Assembly (NCBI RefSeq): GCF_000204055.1
Contig: NW_006768765.1
Span: 3,588,937-3,652,936, forward strand
DNA length: 64,000 bases
DNA from: Melampsora larici-populina 98AG31
Lineage: Eukaryota > Basidiomycota > Pucciniomycetes > Pucciniales > Melampsoraceae
Reading direction: 5' to 3'
The notes beneath the pieces are model-generated. The model saw nothing but the letters and a program-made list of their open reading frames with translations, did not search any database and had not been told where the DNA came from. A program made the translations under genes and the position numbers. Positions 57,890-64,000 of this stretch are shown in pieces. How positions within the stretch are numbered: the first letter of the stretch is position 1; each line of letters begins with the position of its first letter.

Positions 57890-58135
57890 TTTTTCCCCCT
57901 TCCCCTTCCCCTTCCCCTTTACTTTCTTCAAGTGAATTCAATATACCATCAATTCCTCCTTGAACATCTCCTGAATATACATCAGTTTCATACAATGGTA
58001 TATCATGTGGTATTGCACAAGTGGTGATTGATCCACATTGATCAGGATGATTTGATCCTTGCTAGAAAAGGTTTTGTTGTTGATGATAAACAGATGAACT
58101 CTCAATGGATGAAGTAAAACACTTTAAAATTGGCC
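57890..58135 (-). pseudogene. Decayed partial copy of the 53974-55913 gene
   Basis: The minus-strand translation follows the neighbour's exon 1 residue by residue in order: S-I-x-S-S-S-V-Y-x-Q-Q-Q, then Q-G, H-P, G-S-(I/V)-(T/S)-T-C-A, E-T-D, Q-G-G-I and L-N-S-L-E-x-x-x-G-E-G-E. At the nucleotide level it aligns with about 55270-55490. It has at least one in-frame stop after the Gln run, and both the start and the rest of the gene are absent. It is a segmental or transposon-mediated duplicate of part of an exon. Confidence 0.75.
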
Positions 58136-58899
58136 ACCACAGCATTCATCTTTGTGGTGTGATGTAGAAAAAGTTTATAAGCTACATTTTTACTTTGAAA
58201 CATGAAAGGATTTCATTTGACCAATCTTTGTTAAGGACCTCTCACAGGATTTGTCTACAAGGATCAGGTATCTGGATGGTCTGGTATCAATGGTAAGATT
58301 GTTGGATGAGTGTAAGAAGGGATACATGGCCATCATGTGATGTACAATCTCAAGTCTCACAACTCACACAAGTTATAACATGTGTATCATACCATTATTG
58401 CTCCTTCAATGTTCAACTTCCCCTTACAAGGTTCAATTCTCTCCAAAGGCAGCATCAAAAAACCACTTGGAAATATTGTAGCCCTCTTATTTCCTTCTAT
58501 GTCTTCTCCTAAGGCTATACTGTTTTTCTGCATCCATAAATTTCATCTTGATTTGTTTTAATTAAATCTTTGCTGTTTTTTGAACTCACTAGCTGCCAAG
58601 ATTTGTTTTCAGTGTTAAATTCCTTCCTATTTATCAAGCAATCACACCTTTTGTTTTTCATTCTACAGTTCAACATTTCATTCAGTTCTCACTGCTCATC
58701 CACTTCATTCATCATTGCACTAAATGGTCGCATTTTTGGTCCTTCAATTTTGTTGTACCTGTGTTCATGTAATAAGAATACATGAAAGACCGGGTGTACA
58801 CTTTGAATGGAAGGCAGATTAATCAATTTCTAAGCTGAGTCTAGCCATTGATGTTCCAATGTAAGGCTAGGTCTTTTTGTTGTTAAATTTTTCTTGCTG
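58136..58899. other. Intergenic, no gene
   Basis: AT-rich DNA between the gene fragment and the retrotransposon remnant. Open frames at 58306-58785 have no motifs. Confidence 0.45.
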
Positions 58900-60950
58900 A
58901 GCCAAACCTGATCTCCTATGTTCCATGTTGGTGTTTGCCGCATGGCTTATTATCAAATTGGATCTTCATCTCTGCTTGTGCTGCTTCTAGGCACTCCTTC
59001 AATTTGTCTTGGGTCAATTGTTCTTCTACCACTAGTATACATGGATCTCCCATTTTTATTTCACCCAAATTGGTGTTGTAGCAAAAGTTTTCCTTGAAAG
59101 TTGATACACATGTGGAAGGATGATCTTGAGAAAATTCAGCTGTAGGTATCAGGTTCTCCAAACCATCTTGGCGGTCAGAAAGAAAATGATGTAGATACTG
59201 TTCTATCAACTAATTAACAATTACATATTGTCCATCAGTGTGTGGGTGGAATTCTGTCTAAGGTTGTGATTCCTAAGCATTTGTTAAGCTCTTGTGACAT
59301 CTGTGATATGAAGATACCTCATCTATTGGACACTATTGTCTTTGGGATGCCATGTAGTTGCCAGGACTCCTTGACCATGATGTGAGCCAGGTATTCTAAC
59401 AACCCTGGGCCAGCAACGCGCATGTTGCTTGCCGCGGTGAGGGTGCGCAACAGGGTCCAGGATTTCAGGGTTTTTTCTAACCCGCAACATTTGCTGCTGC
59501 GCTGCGGTCCAGGGCCTCAGGCTGCCGGTGTTGCGCGCCGGGTTCTTTTTATGTAAGATATTCCCATTTGGGCAAGGAGGTCACCTTGTTTCACCCTATT
59601 TCCATCAATTCGCACCAATCACCAACTAATCTAATCCAAATTGGTAAGAATTTCTAATGACATGCTTGTGTTGAATGGTATAAAATGTCACATTTTTGTT
59701 AAGCTGTCAACAAATGTCAGTATACTTTCAAATCTGTTTGATACCTGCAGCTTGGTGATCAGATCATCACTGATATCTGTCCAGATACCAGGTGGTCTTG
59801 GTAATGGTAATAATGATCTTTAGGGTTTCTATGTGCTACTTTGTACTCCATCTCTCTACATCACATATGCCTTGACTGATGGCCGACTGAAACTTTACAC
59901 ATTATTCTGGATCACTTAACATGCCTTTTTTGCCAGTCAGTGAGGTGGGCATTCTTAGGATTCCATCATATTTTTTTCCTTTCAGTTTTGTGATGACAAA
60001 GTGGGATATGGTGTTGTTGCCTTCAAGCAATATGTGTATCTTGTGTGAAGACTCATGAATTGAACCATCATAGCCACTCACATAATGATCACTCACAACA
60101 GTGGAAATATGGAGGTTATTCTTGAATTTGAATGATCTCCTAGAACATTGTGGGTAGCTCCAGAAGCAATAAGTAAACAGGTTGGGGTGTGATAGTCTTA
60201 AAATTTCTGGCTTGGGAGTTGTGGTGTGGGAACAGTGAGGTATGAAAAAATAAAAAAGGGTCTTTTTCATCAAAATTTATGATTGCACTAGCTCCTACTT
60301 TTCTTAATCCATCCCAATTCTCCTCTTTGCCAAAGGATGGCACAACATTCATCCCTGAATACCACCATTTTTTGTGGCTTCAGCTTGACTACTACCCTCC
60401 TTCTTATCATGATTGTTATTCAAAGTAGCTCATTGTGCCTCTGATTCTGCAAGATGATGATTGTAATTGGTCTTCCTCTTCAAGGGTTGGTTGTATTTTC
60501 TGTATGGGCAGGTGTTGAAAATGTGTACATGGTGGTTACAGCAAAAGCAATATCTGGTGTGCATTCATTTAGCTTTCTTCTCATCAGTTAATCAAGTATT
60601 GAAAGCTGAAAGACCCATTGAATTCAGGTTGGGAGTAGACGTGATCAAGGGGTTGGAAGTATCAGCAATTCCTCAGAGATTCCAGGGATTTTGTTATCAA
60701 TATCAATTGATTACTTGGATATTTGCCCAATTTTAGTGATTGTCTCCTGAACCATAATCATTGCAACTCACATTTCTTTCTAGTCCTTTTTCAAACTGAC
60801 CGGCTGACATGGGAACTTCCCAACCTGAGTTTGTTGCATGTACATTGAATTTGTGGGTATAATCTGCCGCTGTTCCTTTCTGAATTGAGACCCTTGAGGC
60901 TTTCTCAGATTTGGGTTTCTTCTTGTCAAAGGACATAGCCTTAAAATATT
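58900..60950 (-). mobile_element. Gutted Ty3/gypsy retrotransposon
   Basis: Read on the minus strand in order: a gag fragment (60936-60733) with the Ty3-type Q-K-G-T-x-x-x-Y-x-x-x-F block; a CX2CX4HX4C zinc knuckle (60549-60508); a retropepsin core reading ASGATHNVLGDH near 60175-60130, where the catalytic D-S-G reads A-S-G; and DGILRMP near 59950. Integrase C-terminal sequence follows (59290-58916; TAEFSQDH, LKECLEAAQAEM). Reverse transcriptase and RNase H, which should lie between protease and integrase, are missing. Frames are broken in many places. A GC-rich block of about 150 bp (59410-59560) has inserted. No LTRs were recognised. Confidence 0.75.
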
Positions 60951-62446
60951 GGATAAGAAATTCATATGTGAGAAGATGAGCAGCGGACAGTTTGGGTGGT
61001 TTGTGAGTAAAGGCACATCCCTCTCACTGCCAGCATTAAAGAGGTTCCCAGATGGGAATATGGGTCCTAGTGATCACATTCCCATCCTGCTACTGTTACA
61101 CAGTTCCATGAATATTTCCTGAGTAGCCATTGTGATATATGTAGTCAATATTTTGAGATGTGTGGCTCAATCTGAACAAAGTTACAGCATGTATTACACA
61201 TGAACTTCTTATCTAGATGAGCAGAAAACTGAGCGGACCTGTATGTAGCTGATAGCTAAGGATTTACTCAGATGTTTGCACATATGTAGTGTATGCTTTA
61301 TGGCTCAGATGTGCAGTGCAAGATGATTTGATGCACCATTCTTCTCTCAATGATATTCCCAGCCTAGGTCATGTTCCGACCAGGGAACATATTTAATGCT
61401 GGCAGTGTCTGCTACAGTCAACTCTGACATAACCCATACCATTTGGCATGGGTTTTGATAGATCATGTGTTATCACAATAGACTCCTGGGCCAAAAAGTG
61501 AAAATCATGCACAAAAAAAGTATGGGCTAGGCCAGAGTATGTGTTACAAGGGGTATGTGTTATATCAGAGTTGTGTACTGATTGCTTGCAGGCCAGAGGC
61601 TATCACTGACTTCAAAAGATTCTCAAAAGGATTTCAAGCAATCCTTTTCCCTGTCATACCACCAAAATTCCAATGTCATCATATGACATACATACCACTG
61701 CGTCCACCACCTCCCTTCTTGACGTCGAGAAGGGTAGAATGGTTGTAGTTTGGTGAGAGAAAGGTCTTTTCAAAAAAATCATTTCTTCCGCTCATTCAAA
61801 ACCTTAGCAATCCTAAGCACCCCTAAGCAGCCTAAGCTATTTGAAATCCGGTAAGCTCACACCTGCGCATCAACGTCCCGCCGGATTTTACACCACGGGG
61901 GGACTTTGAGTCAGAAATTCGCCTGACATTGTCTGAGATTGGCCTGCGCAAAAAATGGCCGGTAGACCGACGGTGCGTTAGGGTTAGGCGGCCTGCAGTC
62001 GGCCAGACTTCCGCGGGCAAATGTGAGATTGGGCAGATCTATAAAGGGTCTGCAGAGCGACAGCGGCCATCCTACAGGCCGCCTGTAGATAGGCGGCTCC
62101 AAGCGCGCAGACGCGAGCTGGCCAGTTTGAAAAAAGGTCTGAAGACCGACTGCGCCCTATCCACAGGCGGCCTGTCTTTGGGCATACTTCTGTCGCGCAA
62201 GCGCGAGATGGCCAGGTGGATTTCGAAACAGGATCCAGGCCTGCAGGCCGGACATCGACGGCCTGCAGCCCTGGATCCTGTTTCCGGCGTAGTCCGACCG
62301 GCATTCCGACTGCAGGTGTGCAACAAATCCCCAACAGACGCACTTCAGCGTTTTTGTTTGGAATTCCACTTCAAACTCACATTGTCGCTACCTCCTCTTC
62401 AACTTCACAGCCATCATCTTTCCAATGCACTCAAACTGTTCCAATC
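60951..62446. other. Intergenic; pogo-like MITE and a GC-rich block
   Basis: After the retroelement comes the MITE at 61415-61575. From about 61850 to 62340 a GC-rich block is built of short repeated words (GGCCTGCAG, GCGGCCTGT, GATGGCCAG). It includes an inverted pair CAGGATCCAGG...CCTGGATCCTG (about 62230-62282). Many overlapping open frames exist in this block because it has few stops; none is believed. It may be the 5' part of the transposon whose gene starts at 62447. Confidence 0.45.
61415..61575. mobile_element. 161 bp pogo/Tc1-like MITE, TA target
   Basis: The left end is CAGTCAACTCTGACATAACC and the right end is the imperfect inverse (GGTATGTGTTATATCAGAG, then TTGTG). TA flanks both sides (61413-61414, 61576-61577). 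The CAGT...TATAAC style of terminus is typical of pogo-type elements. It is non-coding. Confidence 0.6.
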
Positions 62447-64000
62447 ATGAGTAAGAGTAATCTGCCACAGTGTAAGTCATTTTCCTTGCACATATCAAAG
62501 AAGGCTGTATATTTATAATTGGCACTTGCCTCTTCATTCCTAACACGCTCTTAGTCATTGTTGAGAAATCCAAGAGTCCATTGAGATATCAATGTGAAGT
62601 GTGCCCACTAAGCCGGACTATGAAAACATATTCTGCTCATGTTGGGACTCAGGCGCACTCACGAGCAGCGGAGCAATTCCTGCTCAGACAAGCAGAAGAC
62701 AGAGCTCTCCGTCAGCAGTTTCTGCCCCCTATAGACATACCACCTACACCACCAACACCTTACACTACAAGGAAGATAATATTTTCTGGGCAGAAAATTA
62801 AATTATTGATACACAAAAATATTGAGAGGCCAGGAGGAGAGCAAAAAATGAATAAAAATATGCATCTTGTTCGTTGCGTTGAGAACTTCACTCTGCATAT
62901 TTTTCCGTATTTTTACAGTCCATATTGATAAGTGTACTAACAATAAACCTTCACAATCATCCAATTACAACCTGTAACAAGCACTGAAATTTGGCTCATT
63001 AGTGTTTAGAGAAACTTTTGATTTCTGAAAATACTCATAACTTTTTCAATTCCGGTCCAAAACGCTCGATTTTGGGTGCATTGGTAAGCTGGAATTGTCC
63101 TCCAAATAGTTCATAATAGGACCACACAGCATGCTGGTCTGCTAAAAAAGATATCATCTTTTTTATACATTTGTACATACAGATCCATAGAATGATTGTC
63201 ATACTAGCTACATAGTTCTTGATCTTATGAAAAATCGAGAGGAAGAGTTCAGCTTTCTAATGCACTTAAAATCGAGTGTTTTGAGGCAGATTTGACAAAG
63301 TTATAGGTGTTTTCAGAAATCAAAAGTTTCTCTAAACACTAATGAGCCAAATTTCAGTGCTTGTTACAGGTTGTAATTGGATGATTATGAAGGTTTATTG
63401 TTAGTACACTTATCAATACGGACTGTAAAAATATGGAAAAATATGGAGAGTGAAGCTCTCACCGCAGGGAACAAGATGCATATTTTTATTTATTTTTTGC
63501 CCTTCTCCTGGCCTCTCAATATTTTTGTGTATCAATAATTTAATTTTCTGCCCAGAAAATATTATATTTCGTGTAGTGTTATGCAATGGACCTGAACCGC
63601 TATTTCGAAGACGATGGAAATCATGTGGACTTGCCCGAACCGTCATCCAACCCACCTTCTCCACTTTTGCTCCTCCAGTCCTTTGGCCAAACCAAAGACA
63701 TTGAATATGATTCCGATGACTCTGGCTTGCACATGGATTTCAATAAGCTTCGTGATGCCTTTGAAGCACTGGAAACCGGAACTGATGATCATGAAGATGA
63801 AGCCGCCTATGAGGATCTGCTGGACCTTGAGCTTTCAGGAATTAGAGCTGAAGAGGCAGCTGATTGGTACCCCTTCAAAAAGAAAGAGGTAACTGGCTGC
63901 TCTATATTGCATGACTAGACATTGATTGATTCTTTTCTATGGTCACAGCATGTGGTAGCTTTGCTCATGATTGGATCAAATAGGAATCTCCTCTCGCGTG
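62447..64000 (+). pseudogene. Zinc-finger transposon gene split by a CACTA element; runs off the window
   Basis: Exon 1 is 62447-62471, and an 83-bp intron (GTAAGT...CTTAG) follows. Exon 2 starts at 62555 and runs to 62762, where the CACTA foldback element begins. It resumes at 63582 and ends at 63888 (GTAACT donor). Exon 3 starts at 63949 and continues off the right edge. If one copy of the TTA duplication and the element are ignored, the frame is continuous. The N-terminus has a C-x2-C...H-x5-H zinc finger (CEVCPLSRT...HVGTQAH). Later come an acidic region and WYPFKKKE|HVVALLMIGS. I know this N-terminal pattern from transposon-associated proteins (Plavaka-like) common in rusts; that label is from memory. 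The insertion makes this copy non-functional unless the element is spliced out or excised. Confidence 0.65.
62763..63578. mobile_element. 816 bp CACTA foldback element, TSD TTA
   Basis: The ends read CACTACA...TGTAGTG, with TTA on both sides (62760-62762, 63579-63581), the canonical CACTA termini and 3-bp duplication. The inverted arms are nearly identical for about 270 bp and recognisable for about 340 bp, leaving a loop of only about 130 bp. There is no coding capacity. It interrupts exon 2 of the zinc-finger transposon gene. Confidence 0.85.

Noticed and set aside
61929..62518. Several overlapping long frames on both strands
   Set aside because: They arise from the stop-poor GC-rich repeat block; none has motifs, and they contradict one another.

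Overview
This is nuclear DNA of a filamentous basidiomycete, most likely a rust fungus (Pucciniales). The genes have many short GT-AG introns of about 50-130 bp. Intergenic DNA is AT-rich and packed with transposons and MITEs. The left edge carries a RecQ-like helicase fragment and the right edge a zinc-finger transposon gene, both of types I know from rust genomes. The assignment is inference from gene content and style; no species-specific marker was seen. Coding models were built by joining exons by eye and checking that the reading frame closes. // Layout. 1-14.2 kb is mobile-element territory: helicase fragment, a 2.9 kb TIR element carrying a decayed host RS-domain gene and sitting inside a MITE, a CACTA-like non-autonomous element, a complete but mutated PIF/Harbinger element, several MITEs and a solo LTR. 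15-19.1 kb: a candidate small membrane protein (-) and a fused allantoicase/ureidoglycolate lyase (+). 20.9-23.1 kb: VAC8 armadillo protein (-). 24.7-27.0 kb: a 2.3 kb TIR element that has captured part of a GRASP (Golgi stacking/secretion) gene. 28.0-33.6 kb: Ser-rich hypothetical protein (-), a WDR83/MORG1-like WD40 protein (-) and a UCH37-type deubiquitinase (+); the last two are divergent. 34.5-45.7 kb, all on +: KRE6/SKN1-type glucan-synthesis protein, a 648-residue disordered protein with a PP1-docking-like motif, and a secreted GH3 beta-glucosidase. 46-53 kb: repeat-rich, with one small secreted-protein gene (-). 54-56 kb: a 586-residue low-complexity nuclear-type protein (-), with a decayed fragment of the same gene at 57.9-58.1 kb. 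58.9-60.9 kb: a gutted Ty3/gypsy element (-). 61.4-64 kb: a pogo-like MITE, a GC-rich block, and a zinc-finger transposon gene split exactly by a CACTA foldback element. // How the genes fit together: most resident genes are single-copy housekeeping functions (purine-derived nitrogen recycling, vacuole inheritance, ubiquitin editing, WD40 scaffold, cell-wall glucan synthesis and hydrolysis) with no operon-like logic. The unusual material is the mobile DNA: two different TIR elements carry pieces of host genes, and four nonsense codons in two unrelated elements are all TCGA-to-TTGA changes, consistent with the TCG-directed, RIP-like mutation reported in Pucciniomycotina.
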